Assembly: GCA_025359105.1 (NCBI GenBank) | Contig: JANYHK010000056.1 | Location: 62,001-126,000, forward strand | Source: Myxococcales bacterium | Lineage (GTDB): Bacteria > Myxococcota_A > Polyangia > Polyangiales > Polyangiaceae | Direction of reading: 5' to 3' | Length of the DNA stretch: 64,000 bases | In this document: positions 54,998 through 63,414 of the stretch, piece after piece | Position numbering within the stretch: position 1 is the first letter of the stretch | Layout of the letters: every line of letters starts with the position of its first letter | Position numbers and translations under genes: made by a program | The notes under the pieces: model-generated | Databases searched by the model: none | Told to the model about the DNA's origin: nothing | What the model saw: only the letters and a program-made list of their open reading frames with translations

Positions 54998-55846
54998 TCA
55001 GCGACCTCGGCGCCAGGCGATGAGCTCGGCGGCGATCGACGCGGCGATCTCGTCGGGGAGCCGCGCGCCGATGTCGACGCCGATCGGCATGCGCACGCGT
55101 GCGACGTCGGCCTCTGGGAAGCCCTTCGCGGTCAGGCGATCGCGGGTGCGCTGCGCCTTGGCGCGGCTGCCGACGCCGCCGACGTACGCGAAGCCCCGGC
55201 GGATGGCCCACTCGATCGCCTTCTGGTCGAGCGCGTGGTCGTGGGTCATGACGAGGACGACGGAGGAGAGCGGGAGCGACGTGGCGACGTCGTCGTAGTC
55301 GCCGACGACGCAGGTGGCCCCGGGGATTCTTCCGTCCTTCGCCCACGCGTCGCGCGCGTCGACGACGGTGACCGCGAAGCCGACGCGGCCGAGGAGCGGC
55401 GCGGTGGCCGTGGCCACGTGACCGCCGCCCACGATCAGACACGGCACCAGACCGGCGATCGACTCGAGCAGCGCGACGACGCGACCGCCGCAGCACATCC
55501 CGAGCTCGGCGCCGAGCTTGAACGTGCGGACTTCGTTTTGGGTGTCGCCCGACCTCGCCATCTCGGCGAGGCTCGCCAGGATCTCGCGCTCGACCGCGCC
55601 GCCACCCACCGTGCCTGTGCACGAGCCGTCCGCACCGACCCAGATCTTCTGCCCGGGCGTCGACGGCGCGGAGCCATGCCGCTCGAGGATCGTGGCCATG
55701 GCCCCGCCGATTCCGCGGCCCGTGCGATCCGCGGCGACTGCAAGGACGCGCGCCGGCAGGGCGGGCTCCGGGACCGGGAGGCTCGCTCCGTCCTCAGGGT
55801 CCGCGGCGTCGACGGGCGCGAGGTGCAGGTTGACGACCTTGGCCAT
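54998..55846 (-). CDS. XdhC/CoxI-family molybdenum-cofactor maturation protein
   Basis: The protein has 282 residues. An N-terminal XdhC_CoxI domain (ILERHGSAPSTPGQKI) with CTGTVGGGAVE is followed by the GMCCGGRV motif. The C-terminal domain has a Rossmann-like start, CLIVGGGHVATATAPL, and HDHALDQKAIEWA. XdhC binds and sulfurates the molybdenum cofactor for xanthine dehydrogenase or carbon monoxide dehydrogenase-type enzymes. It lies 19 bp after moaA on the same strand, which supports a cofactor role. The cognate molybdoenzyme is not in the window. Confidence 0.88.
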   Translation of the reverse strand: MAKVVNLHLAPVDAADPEDGASLPVPEPALPARVLAVAADRTGRGIGGAMATILERHGSAPSTPGQKIWVGADGSCTGTVGGGAVEREILASLAEMARSGDTQNEVRTFKLGAELGMCCGGRVVALLESIAGLVPCLIVGGGHVATATAPLLGRVGFAVTVVDARDAWAKDGRIPGATCVVGDYDDVATSLPLSSVVLVMTHDHALDQKAIEWAIRRGFAYVGGVGSRAKAQRTRDRLTAKGFPEADVARVRMPIGVDIGARLPDEIAASIAAELIAWRRGR

Positions 55847-55865
55847 GGGGGACCGTGCGCGTTCC

Positions 55866-56873
55866 CTAGCCGCCGATGCCGCGCATCGAGACGCCGGCCG
55901 CGCTCGTCTCGGTGCAGCCCTTGAAGGACTCGCCGTCCGGCTTCATCGTCCAGGCCTCGGCCACCGCGTTCGCCACGGCGGCCGCGTCGCCCCCGCGCGC
56001 GAGATCTGCGGCGGAGAGGCCGTCGTTCGTGGCGAGGCAAGGCCGAAGCATGCCGTCGCTGGCGACGCGCAGGCGATCACACCCCTTGCAGTAGGTGTCG
56101 CTGGTGCCGCTGATGAAGCCGACCTTCCTGGACGCGTCCTCACGCGCCACCAGATAGCGGGCGGGGCCGCGGTCCCTCTCGCGCGCCGGGTCTCCGGGGA
56201 CGAGCAGGTGATCGAGGCGCGTGCGCATCTCGGTCGTGGTGATCACGCGGTCCTGAAGGTTGGCGCCTTCGCCGACCGCCATCACCTCGAGCAGGCGAGG
56301 GACGATGCCCCGCTCCCACGACCAGCGCACCAGCGCTTCGATCTCGACGTCGTTCTCGCCCTTCACGATGACGGCGTTCAGCTTCACTTCGTCGAAGCCC
56401 GCACCGAGCGCGGCGTCGATGCCGCGCATCACGACGTCGAGCCTTCCGCCGCGCGTCATCCGCTTGAAGCGCGCCGTGTCGAGGCTGTCGAGCGAGACGT
56501 TCACGCGCCGGAGCCCCGCGTCGCGCAGAGGCTTCGCCAGCTTTTCGAGGCGCGTCGCGTTGGTCGTGATGGCGAGATCATCGAGGCGCTGCGCTGCGAG
56601 GTAGGCGACGACCCGCAGGATGTCGCGATGCAGCAGCGGCTCGCCGCCGGTCAGGCGCACGCGACGGACGCCGGCCTGGACGAGCCCGTCCACCATCGTC
56701 GTCCACGCCTCGAAGTCGAGCCGCTCGTCGACGTAGCCCGCGTCTTTGTGCGGGCGGCAGTAGATGCACGCCAGATCGCATCGATCGGTCAGCGACAGCC
56801 GCACCGAACGAGGCGGCGTCGCGGGCGCGGCTCGCCTGGCGGTTTCCGGCTGGAGGACCTTCAACGCGTACAT
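55866..56873 (-). CDS. moaA: GTP 3',8-cyclase (molybdenum cofactor step 1)
   Basis: The protein has 335 residues. Radical-SAM cluster CDLACIYC (CxxxCxxC, about 32-39), then RLTGGEPLL and TTNATRLEKL. The C-terminal second 4Fe-4S cluster has CKGCDRLR and LRPC, and the tail ends in Gly-Gly, as typical of MoaA. It converts GTP to the cyclic precursor with MoaC. moaC is not seen here. A TAGGAT hexamer lies 9 bases before ATG 56873. It precedes xdhC in a two-gene operon. Confidence 0.95.
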   Translation of the reverse strand: MYALKVLQPETARRAAPATPPRSVRLSLTDRCDLACIYCRPHKDAGYVDERLDFEAWTTMVDGLVQAGVRRVRLTGGEPLLHRDILRVVAYLAAQRLDDLAITTNATRLEKLAKPLRDAGLRRVNVSLDSLDTARFKRMTRGGRLDVVMRGIDAALGAGFDEVKLNAVIVKGENDVEIEALVRWSWERGIVPRLLEVMAVGEGANLQDRVITTTEMRTRLDHLLVPGDPARERDRGPARYLVAREDASRKVGFISGTSDTYCKGCDRLRVASDGMLRPCLATNDGLSAADLARGGDAAAVANAVAEAWTMKPDGESFKGCTETSAAGVSMRGIGG

Positions 56874-56992
56874 CGACCCACGATCCTAGCCGACGGCCTG
56901 CCCGTTCTCCACCCGCCTCGCCTGCTGAGGTCGCATTCCCTCAAAATCATGTAAGAAGGCCGTGCGCCGTTCGGCGCGGAAGAGGACACGAG

Positions 56993-57688
56993 ATGCCGGT
57001 CGCCCACTACACGCTCGAAGGAACCACCGCGATCGTCCAGATGGACGACGGCAAGGCGAACGCCCTCTCCGACGCGATGATCGCCGAGCTGGGCGAAGCG
57101 CTGACGCGCGCGGAGAAGGAGGCGACGGCCTTCGTGCTCGCGGGCCGGCCCGACCGCTTCTGCGCGGGCTTCGATCTGCGCGTCATGATGAGCAGCCCCG
57201 ACGCGGCGAAGGCGCTCCTGCGCGCCGGCGGCGATCTCCTCATGCGCCTCTACGGCTCGCCGCTTCCCGTCGTCGCGGCGTGCACCGGGCACGCGCTCGC
57301 GGGAGGCGCGCTCGTCCTCCTCACCGCGGACGTTCGCGTTGGCGCCGCCGGCTCGTTTCGGATCGGGCTGAACGAGACCTCGATCGGAATCCCCGTCCCG
57401 GTGCTCGGGATCGAGCTCGCGCGCGATCGCCTCGTCCCGACGGAGCTCGGACGCGCCACGCTCGGCGCCCAGATCTACGGCCCCGAGGACGCGGCCCGCG
57501 CCGGCTACCTGGACGAGGTGGCGGCGGCGTCCGAGGTCCTCGCGCGCGCCAAGGAGCACGCGGCCCGGCTCGGCGCGCTCTCGCGCATGGCGTACCACGC
57601 GACCAAGAAGCGCCTCCGCGGCCGGACGATCGACCATATCGTCGCCACGTTCGATGAGGACATGCGGACGATCACCCTCGGCGGGTGA
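56993..57688 (+). CDS. Enoyl-CoA hydratase/isomerase family protein
   Basis: The protein has 231 residues, somewhat short for a crotonase (about 260). The first half has the fold and the oxyanion-hole residues: FCAGFDLRVM (about 56-65) and CTGHALAGGALVLL (about 98-111). The two catalytic Glu residues of true hydratases are not both in place; the nearest is GLNETSIGIPV. It may be an isomerase or hydrolase-like member. ATG 56993 is preceded by GAAGAGGA. Divergent from moaA. Confidence 0.82.
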   Translation: MPVAHYTLEGTTAIVQMDDGKANALSDAMIAELGEALTRAEKEATAFVLAGRPDRFCAGFDLRVMMSSPDAAKALLRAGGDLLMRLYGSPLPVVAACTGHALAGGALVLLTADVRVGAAGSFRIGLNETSIGIPVPVLGIELARDRLVPTELGRATLGAQIYGPEDAARAGYLDEVAAASEVLARAKEHAARLGALSRMAYHATKKRLRGRTIDHIVATFDEDMRTITLGG

Positions 57689-57869
57689 CGCGCGGGGCGG
57701 GCGCAACGACCCCGTCGACAGCGATTCGAGGAGTTGGCCCTCCTCCTCTCATCCAACATAGTGGAGGTGGCGCTCCAACTTATTGAAGCGAGGCGCTTTC
57801 GCGCAGAACGCCAGTGCACTCCTGCGCGCGCGCTCAGCACGAGAAAGCACGCGGACCTCCACGTGATTA
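57689..57869. other. Non-coding stretch upstream of the dcw promoter
   Basis: From the crotonase stop to mraZ (306 bp) there is no frame with the local codon bias. This first part has AT-rich patches but no stem-loop followed by a T-run. The promoter and the MraZ boxes fill the rest. Confidence 0.6.
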
Positions 57870-57898
57870 TTGACACGTGATCGCCACCTCCGTAGCGT
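57870..57898 (+). promoter_or_regulatory. Promoter of the dcw cluster
   Basis: A perfect TTGACA (57870-57875), a 17-bp spacer and TAGCGT (57893-57898) make the best sigma-70-like promoter in the window. Transcription would start near 57905, just before the MraZ boxes. Confidence 0.6.
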
Positions 57899-57909
57899 GG
57901 CCATCGTAC

Positions 57910-57935
57910 GTGGGAGAAAGTGGCGGAAAGTGCCA
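57910..57935 (+). promoter_or_regulatory. Three MraZ-type boxes, 10-bp period
   Basis: GTGGGA (57910), GTGGCG (57920) and GTGCCA (57930) form direct repeats exactly 10 bp apart, about 60 bases before mraZ. MraZ in other bacteria binds TGGG-like repeats with this period to control its own operon. Confidence 0.65.
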
Positions 57936-57994
57936 ATTCATGGCAACCCCGCCCAGCTCCGCTTCGAAGGCACGGATTTCACGAGGGTGCGTCG

Positions 57995-58438
57995 ATGTTC
58001 CGCGGTCGCTACGAGCACACGATCGACGCCAAGGGCAGGACCAGCCTGCCTGCGCGGTACCGTGACGTGCTCTCGGCCGTGAACGAGCGCCGCATCGTCG
58101 TCACGAGCGCGCTCGACCCGTGCCTCGTCGCCTATGCGATGGCGGAGTGGCAGGCGTTCGAGGACAAGCTCTCGAAGCTGCCGCAGTTCGATCGCAGCGT
58201 GCAGAAGCTGAAGCGCATCTACGTGTCGGGGGCGGTCGAGTGCGAGGTCGATGATTCGGGTCGCATCCTCGTGCCGCCGACGCTGCGCGATTACGCCGGC
58301 CTCAAGAAGGACGTGCTCTGGGCAGGGAGCGGCAAGTACGCCGAGCTCTGGGACAAGGACGCCTGGAAGGCCACGTTCGACACCACCGAAGACGAGCGTC
58401 GCGACATCAGCGCGCGCCTCGCGGAGCTCGGACTATGA
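57995..58438 (+). CDS. mraZ: Transcriptional regulator MraZ
   Basis: The protein has 147 residues, normal length. Two AbrB-like SpoVT halves: FRGRYEHTIDAKGRTSLP (first) and ECEVDDSGRILVPPTLRDYA (second). MraZ binds the repeated boxes upstream of the dcw cluster and usually represses it. ATG 57995 is the family start; in-frame codons before it add an unconserved 25 residues. The leader is about 90 bases, with the boxes inside it. Its stop overlaps rsmH by 4 bp. Confidence 0.95.
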   Translation: MFRGRYEHTIDAKGRTSLPARYRDVLSAVNERRIVVTSALDPCLVAYAMAEWQAFEDKLSKLPQFDRSVQKLKRIYVSGAVECEVDDSGRILVPPTLRDYAGLKKDVLWAGSGKYAELWDKDAWKATFDTTEDERRDISARLAELGL

Positions 58439-59415
58439 GAAGCGCACAGCTGGCGCTCCCCGGGGTCCTCGCCGAGCCGTCCATCGAATGGGTCTTCTGC
58501 GAGCAGGGCGAGGAGGAGAACGACGTGCAAGGCTTCGCCCACGCCACGGTCATGAAGGTGGAGGTCACCGCGTCGCTCGCCCCCGACGGGAGCGGGGTTT
58601 ACGTGGACGCGACGCTCGGCGGCGGCGGCCACACCGAGGCCATCTGCGAGGCGGCCCCCGGGGTCCGTGTCATCGCGATCGACCGTGATTCCGTGGCGAT
58701 CGAGGCCGCCCGCGAGCGCCTGTCGCGTTTCGGTGACCGTGTCACGATCGTGCACGCGAGCTTCGGTGAGATCCGGCGCGTCCTGTCCGATCTCGGCGTC
58801 ACGCGGGTCCACGGCGTCTGCGCCGATCTAGGGGTCAGCTCGCCGCAGCTCGACGACGCGGGGCGCGGGATGAGCTTCCGCCACGAAGGCCCCATCGACA
58901 TGCGCATGGATCGCGACGACGGCGAGACCGCCCTCGAGCTCATCGCGCGCATGAACGACGACGATCTCGCCAACGTCATCTTCAAGTACGGCGACGAGCG
59001 CCGCTCGCGCCGCATCGCGCGGAGCATCAAGCGCGCGTACGGTGACAACGAGCTCAGGACCACACTCGACCTGCGGCGCGCGATCGTGCGTGCGGTCGGG
59101 CCGGTGCGCATCGGCGGTGTCGACCCGGCGACGCGCACGTTCCAGGCCATCCGCATCGCCGTCAATCGCGAGCTCGACGAGCTGGACGCGCTCCTCGCCG
59201 CCTTGCCCGAGGTGCTGGAGGACGGCGGGGTCGCGGCGATCCTCAGCTTTCATTCCCTGGAAGATCGTGCGGCCAAGTACGCGTTCCAGGATCGGGAGAC
59301 GTGGGCACCCTTGTTCAAGAAGCCGCAGCTGGCGACGGAGGACGAGCGTGCGCTGAACCCGCGCTCACGCAGCGCCAAGCTGCGCGCCGCCCGAAGGAAC
59401 GCGAGGCCGTCGTGA
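58435..59415 (+). CDS. rsmH: 16S rRNA m4C1402 methyltransferase
   Basis: The protein has 326 residues. Motifs: HATVMKVEV, VDATLGGGGHTEAI (SAM loop, about 57-70), GVCADLGVSSPQLDDAGRG, AILSFHSLEDRAAK and NPRSRSAKLRAARRN. It methylates N4 of C1402 in 16S rRNA. About 30 residues precede the usual start at FxHATVM; the ATG 58435 overlapping the mraZ stop is the most likely start, but a later one is possible. Second gene of the dcw cluster, as in most bacteria. Confidence 0.94.
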   Translation: MRSAQLALPGVLAEPSIEWVFCEQGEEENDVQGFAHATVMKVEVTASLAPDGSGVYVDATLGGGGHTEAICEAAPGVRVIAIDRDSVAIEAARERLSRFGDRVTIVHASFGEIRRVLSDLGVTRVHGVCADLGVSSPQLDDAGRGMSFRHEGPIDMRMDRDDGETALELIARMNDDDLANVIFKYGDERRSRRIARSIKRAYGDNELRTTLDLRRAIVRAVGPVRIGGVDPATRTFQAIRIAVNRELDELDALLAALPEVLEDGGVAAILSFHSLEDRAAKYAFQDRETWAPLFKKPQLATEDERALNPRSRSAKLRAARRNARPS

Positions 59416-59783
59416 GCAGGAAGGGCTCGCACATCTTCATCGCGCTCTGGACCCTCGCGATCACCGCCAGCGTCTGCGCCTTCGTGCTGCACCTTGCGAC
59501 GCGCGGTCGCACCGTCGCGCTAGGCTACGAGCTCGGCCGCGCGCGCGCCGAGCAGGCGCGGCTCCGCGAAGTGAAGCGCGTGCTCCAGGTCGAGTCGGCG
59601 AGCTACAAGACGCCCGAGCGCGTCGAGATCGTCGCGCGCACGCTCCTCGGCATGGAGCCGCCGGCGCCCGACCGCATCATCCCGATTTCCAACGCTCCCG
59701 GGACCGCGAACGGAGCGGCGCCCGCCTCGCCTGGCGGAGACAAACACTCGCTCGCCGAGAAGGACGAGGCGACGCTGCCGTGA
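59412..59783 (+). CDS. ftsL: Cell division protein FtsL-like
   Basis: The protein has 123 residues from GTG 59412, overlapping the rsmH stop (GTGA). One membrane segment (about 8-30), then a coiled-coil-like helix (LGRARAEQARLREVKRVL) and a short end with PERVEIVARTLLGM, where the PExIE-like phrase is a common FtsL mark. The last 35 residues are loose and Ala/Pro/Gly-rich. FtsL works with FtsB and FtsQ to activate FtsW-FtsI at the septum. FtsL is poorly conserved; location between rsmH and ftsI is the main support. Confidence 0.88.
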   Translation: MSRKGSHIFIALWTLAITASVCAFVLHLATRGRTVALGYELGRARAEQARLREVKRVLQVESASYKTPERVEIVARTLLGMEPPAPDRIIPISNAPGTANGAAPASPGGDKHSLAEKDEATLP

Positions 59784-61852
59784 GAAACCTCGACCCCAAG
59801 CGCGCCAAGTGGATTCGCCTCCGCATGGGGGTGCTCTGCGGTGTCATGGGGTTGGGGCTCGGCGGGCTCGTGTCGAGCGCGTACCGCGTGCAGGTCGAGG
59901 ACGGACCGAAGTGGCGCGAGACGGCGGAGCGTCAGCGCCTGCGCCGTCTCCACATCGAGCCCAAACGCGGCACGATCCTCGACCGCAACGGGACTCCGCT
60001 TGCCGTCAGCGTGGAGGTCCCGAGCGTCAGCGCCGACGTGGTCGAGATGCTCCGCGGCGTCGACGGGGCCGCGCCGCAGGAGGCCGCCCTCCGCGATGCC
60101 AGCACGCGCATCGCCTCCGCGCTGAACCTCGACGCGAACGAGCTGTATGGACGCTTCGCCACCAAGCACCGCTTCGTCTGGGTGAAGCGCCGCATCTCCG
60201 GCGAAGAGGCCGGTCTGCTGCGCGATCTAGGCGACGCCAAGAAGCAGCCACACCCGCTGAAAGGCCTCGCGATCGAGGGCGAGGGTCATCGCTACTATCC
60301 GGGTCGCGAGCTCGCCGGCCCGGTGCTCGGCTTCGTCGCGCCCGACGGCCTCGGCAAGGACGGCCTCGAGCTCGCGATGGACGACGAGCTCCGCGGCCAC
60401 GTCGAAGAGGTGAAAGGCCTGCGCGACCGCCAGGGTCGGCTCATCTTCTCCGAAGGCGTCACCGACGAAAGTGCGCTCGCCGGGCACGACGTCTACCTGA
60501 CGATCGACGAGGGCATCCAGCACGTCGCCGAGCGCGAGCTCGACGGGGCGCGGGGCACCTACGAGACGAAAGGCGCGTCGATCACCGTGCTCGATCCGAA
60601 CACCGGCGAGATCCTCGCGATGGCGTCGAGCCCCGGGTACAACCCCAACGATTACGGGGAGAGCGAACCTGACGCGCGGCGCCTTCGCGCGGTCACCGAT
60701 CGGTTCGAGCCGGGCAGCGTCATGAAGGTGTTCACCTTCGCCGCGGCGCTCGCGGCCGGCACGCTCAAGCCCACCGAGCAGATCTACTGCGAGCACGGCA
60801 GCTACGCGCTCGGCAACATCACCATCCACGACACGCACCTGAACGACTGGCTCACGCCGACGCAGATCCTCGCGCGGAGCTCGAACATCGGCGCGCTCAA
60901 GATCGGGCTAGGGCTCGGCGAGCCGGGCCTCTACTCGGCGTTCCGGCGCTTCGGCTTCGGCGAGCCGACGGGGCTGCCGCTGCCCGGCGAGGCGGGTGGC
61001 GTGCTCCGCCCCCGCGGTCGACCGTGGTTCGAGGTCGAGACCGCGAACGCGTCGTACGGGCAAGGCATCAGCGTCACCACCGTGCAGCTCGCGCTCGCGA
61101 TGGGCGCGATCGCCAACGGCGGGCGCCTCCTCGAGCCCGTGCTCGTCCACAAGGTCACCGACGGCCGCGGGCAGCTGGTGCGCGAAGGTGTGCCGCGCGT
61201 ACGCCGCGAGGTCGTGCCACCGCATGTCGCGAAGATGGTGACCGAGATGCTCACGGCCGTCGTCGAGGGCGACGGCACCGGCGTCGAGGCGGCGATGACC
61301 GGCTTCCGGGTCGCCGGCAAGACCGCGACCGGACAGAAATTCGACTCGGCGACCGGGAAGATGTCGATGGAGAAATTCACCGCGTCGTTCGTCGGCTTCG
61401 TGCCGGCCGAGCGGCCGCGCCTCGTCATCGCCGTCGTCCTCGACGAGCCGATGATCGGCCACGCCGGCGGCAACCTCGCTGGCCCGGTCTTTCGCCGCGT
61501 CGCCGAGGCGAGCCTGCGCTACCTCGGCGTGACGCCGGCGCCCGGAACGAAGATCGCCAAGGTCACGCGCGCGAACGATCCTGCCGACGTCACGCTGACG
61601 GTGATGCACCCCAAGGATGCCCCGGAGCCGGCGGCTGCGGCCGCGCCGCCCGGCGTCCTGCCCGCGCCCGGCTCGGTGAAGGTGCCCGATCTCACCGGGT
61701 TGGGCGCGCGCGACGCGGTGAAGGCCATCACCCAGGCCGGGTTGATGCCGCAGATCGAGGGGTCGGGTCGTCTGGTTCGCCAGAACCCCGCCGCGGGCGC
61801 GTCGGCACCGAAGGGCAGCGCGGTGCGCCTCGTGCTCGAGCCGGCGTCATGA
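59780..61852 (+). CDS. ftsI: Septal transpeptidase PBP3 (FtsI) with C-terminal PASTA domain
   Basis: The protein has 690 residues from GTG 59780. Membrane anchor (about 14-36), pedestal with RGTILDRNGTPLAV, and the transpeptidase domain: SVMK with the nucleophile Ser (about 313), SSN (about 367), and the third box reads KTATG at about 513 where KTGT is usual. One PASTA domain (about 630-690; VKVPDLTGLGARDA) follows an Ala/Pro linker. It crosslinks septal peptidoglycan with FtsW. PASTA on FtsI is known from Gram-positives and also from some delta-proteobacterial lineages. It overlaps ftsL and murE by 4 bp each. Confidence 0.95.
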   Translation: MRNLDPKRAKWIRLRMGVLCGVMGLGLGGLVSSAYRVQVEDGPKWRETAERQRLRRLHIEPKRGTILDRNGTPLAVSVEVPSVSADVVEMLRGVDGAAPQEAALRDASTRIASALNLDANELYGRFATKHRFVWVKRRISGEEAGLLRDLGDAKKQPHPLKGLAIEGEGHRYYPGRELAGPVLGFVAPDGLGKDGLELAMDDELRGHVEEVKGLRDRQGRLIFSEGVTDESALAGHDVYLTIDEGIQHVAERELDGARGTYETKGASITVLDPNTGEILAMASSPGYNPNDYGESEPDARRLRAVTDRFEPGSVMKVFTFAAALAAGTLKPTEQIYCEHGSYALGNITIHDTHLNDWLTPTQILARSSNIGALKIGLGLGEPGLYSAFRRFGFGEPTGLPLPGEAGGVLRPRGRPWFEVETANASYGQGISVTTVQLALAMGAIANGGRLLEPVLVHKVTDGRGQLVREGVPRVRREVVPPHVAKMVTEMLTAVVEGDGTGVEAAMTGFRVAGKTATGQKFDSATGKMSMEKFTASFVGFVPAERPRLVIAVVLDEPMIGHAGGNLAGPVFRRVAEASLRYLGVTPAPGTKIAKVTRANDPADVTLTVMHPKDAPEPAAAAAPPGVLPAPGSVKVPDLTGLGARDAVKAITQAGLMPQIEGSGRLVRQNPAAGASAPKGSAVRLVLEPAS

Positions 61853-63414
61853 CGCCGGGCCTGTCGCTCGCGGAGATCGCCCGAGAAATTCCCGGCGAAA
61901 CGTCGATCGTGGGCGACGCGCAGGCACGCGTGACCGGCGTGCACCACGACTCCCGCGCGCTCGAGAGCGGTGACCTCTTCGTCGTGCGAAGAGGCGCAAC
62001 GAGCGACGGCTCGCGGTTTTTGGGCGAGGCGAAGGCCAAGGGCGCGACCGCCGTGCTCGCGGTGACCGGCACGATCGACCCGGCCGCGTGCGGGCTCCCG
62101 GTGCTCTTCGTTCCTGACGTCAAGGACGGGCTCGCGTACGCCGCCGCCGCCGTGTACGGCCACCCGGCGTTCAGCCTCGAGATCGTGGGCATCACCGGGA
62201 CCAACGGCAAGACGACGACCACGCACCTGGTCCGCGCCGCCATCGACGCCGCGCTCGGCCGCCCCTCGTGCGGGACGGTGGGGACCGTCGGCCATGCCTT
62301 CGCCGGCAAGCTCACCCCCGCGTCGCACACGACGCCGGAGTCCGACGAGCTCGCCCGAGTGCTCGCGTCGATGCGCAAGGCGGGCGCCACGCACGTCGCG
62401 ATGGAGGTCTCGTCGCACGCGCTCGATCTCGGGCGCGTCCGCGCCGTGCGCTTCCGCGTCGCGGCGCTCACGAACCTCACGCAGGATCACCTCGATTTTC
62501 ATGGGACGATGGACGCGTACGCTGCGGCCAAGCGCGCCCTCTTCACCACGTGCGCGCCGGGCTCGGCAGTGCTCAACGTCGAAGATGCGTTCGGGCGCTC
62601 GCTCGTGCCGCTCGTCAAGGCGCCGCTCGTGCGGGTGAGCGCGACCATCGGCGCGGACGCGGACATCGCGCCGAAGAGCGCGCGCATGGACGCGGGCGGA
62701 ATGGACGTCGTCCTCGCCACGCCGAAGGGCGAGATCCGGCTCGCCACGCGCCTCGTCGGCGCGCACAACCTGGAGAACATCGTCGTCGCGATGGGCATCG
62801 CCCACGCCCTCGAGCTCGAGCTCGACCGCGCCGCGCAAGGGATCGCCGGCGAAGCGGGCGCGCCGGGTCGCCTCGAGCGCTGCGACGTCCCCGGCGACGA
62901 CATCACCGTCCTCGTCGACTACGCGCACACCCCCGACGCGCTCGCGCGCGTGCTCGACAGCGTCAGGACCGTCGCGTCGGCGTCGCGCCTCTGGTGCGTC
63001 TTCGGGTGCGGCGGCGACAGAGACACGACGAAGCGCGGCCCGATGGGTGAGGCTGCTGCCTCCCGCGCCGACGCCGTCGTCGTCACCAGCGACAACCCGC
63101 GCACCGAGGATCCGGCGGCGATCGCCGCGCCGATCGAGGCCGCCGTGGCGGCATCGGGCCTCCCGTCCGCCGGTTGGGGCGCGCTCGCCAGCGGCGCCCG
63201 CGGCTACGTCGTGGAGCTCGATCGCGCACGCGCCATCGACCAGACGATCCAGAAGGCGGGCAAGGGCGACGTCGTCGTCGTGGCCGGCAAGGGGCACGAG
63301 GACTACCAGATCGTCGGCGCGGCCCGTCGCCACTTCGATGATCGCGAAGAGGCGCGCCGCGCCCTCTCTACCCGCCGTACCCAGAGGGACGCGCGAGAGG
63401 GGACGGCGACCTGA
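61849..63414 (+). CDS. murE: UDP-MurNAc-tripeptide synthetase (meso-DAP adding)
   Basis: The protein has 521 residues. Mur-ligase motifs: VTGVHHDSR near the start, ITGTNGKTTTTH (P-loop, about 117-128), TTPES, EVSSHAL, LTNLTQDHLDFHG, and the C-terminal DNPR at about 418. DNPR is the signature of enzymes that add meso-diaminopimelate, against DNPA for lysine. The final GKGHEDYQ is standard. It adds the third amino acid to UDP-MurNAc-L-Ala-D-Glu. ATG 61849 overlaps the ftsI stop; the stop shares one base with the murF ATG. Confidence 0.96.
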   Translation: MTPGLSLAEIAREIPGETSIVGDAQARVTGVHHDSRALESGDLFVVRRGATSDGSRFLGEAKAKGATAVLAVTGTIDPAACGLPVLFVPDVKDGLAYAAAAVYGHPAFSLEIVGITGTNGKTTTTHLVRAAIDAALGRPSCGTVGTVGHAFAGKLTPASHTTPESDELARVLASMRKAGATHVAMEVSSHALDLGRVRAVRFRVAALTNLTQDHLDFHGTMDAYAAAKRALFTTCAPGSAVLNVEDAFGRSLVPLVKAPLVRVSATIGADADIAPKSARMDAGGMDVVLATPKGEIRLATRLVGAHNLENIVVAMGIAHALELELDRAAQGIAGEAGAPGRLERCDVPGDDITVLVDYAHTPDALARVLDSVRTVASASRLWCVFGCGGDRDTTKRGPMGEAAASRADAVVVTSDNPRTEDPAAIAAPIEAAVAASGLPSAGWGALASGARGYVVELDRARAIDQTIQKAGKGDVVVVAGKGHEDYQIVGAARRHFDDREEARRALSTRRTQRDAREGTAT

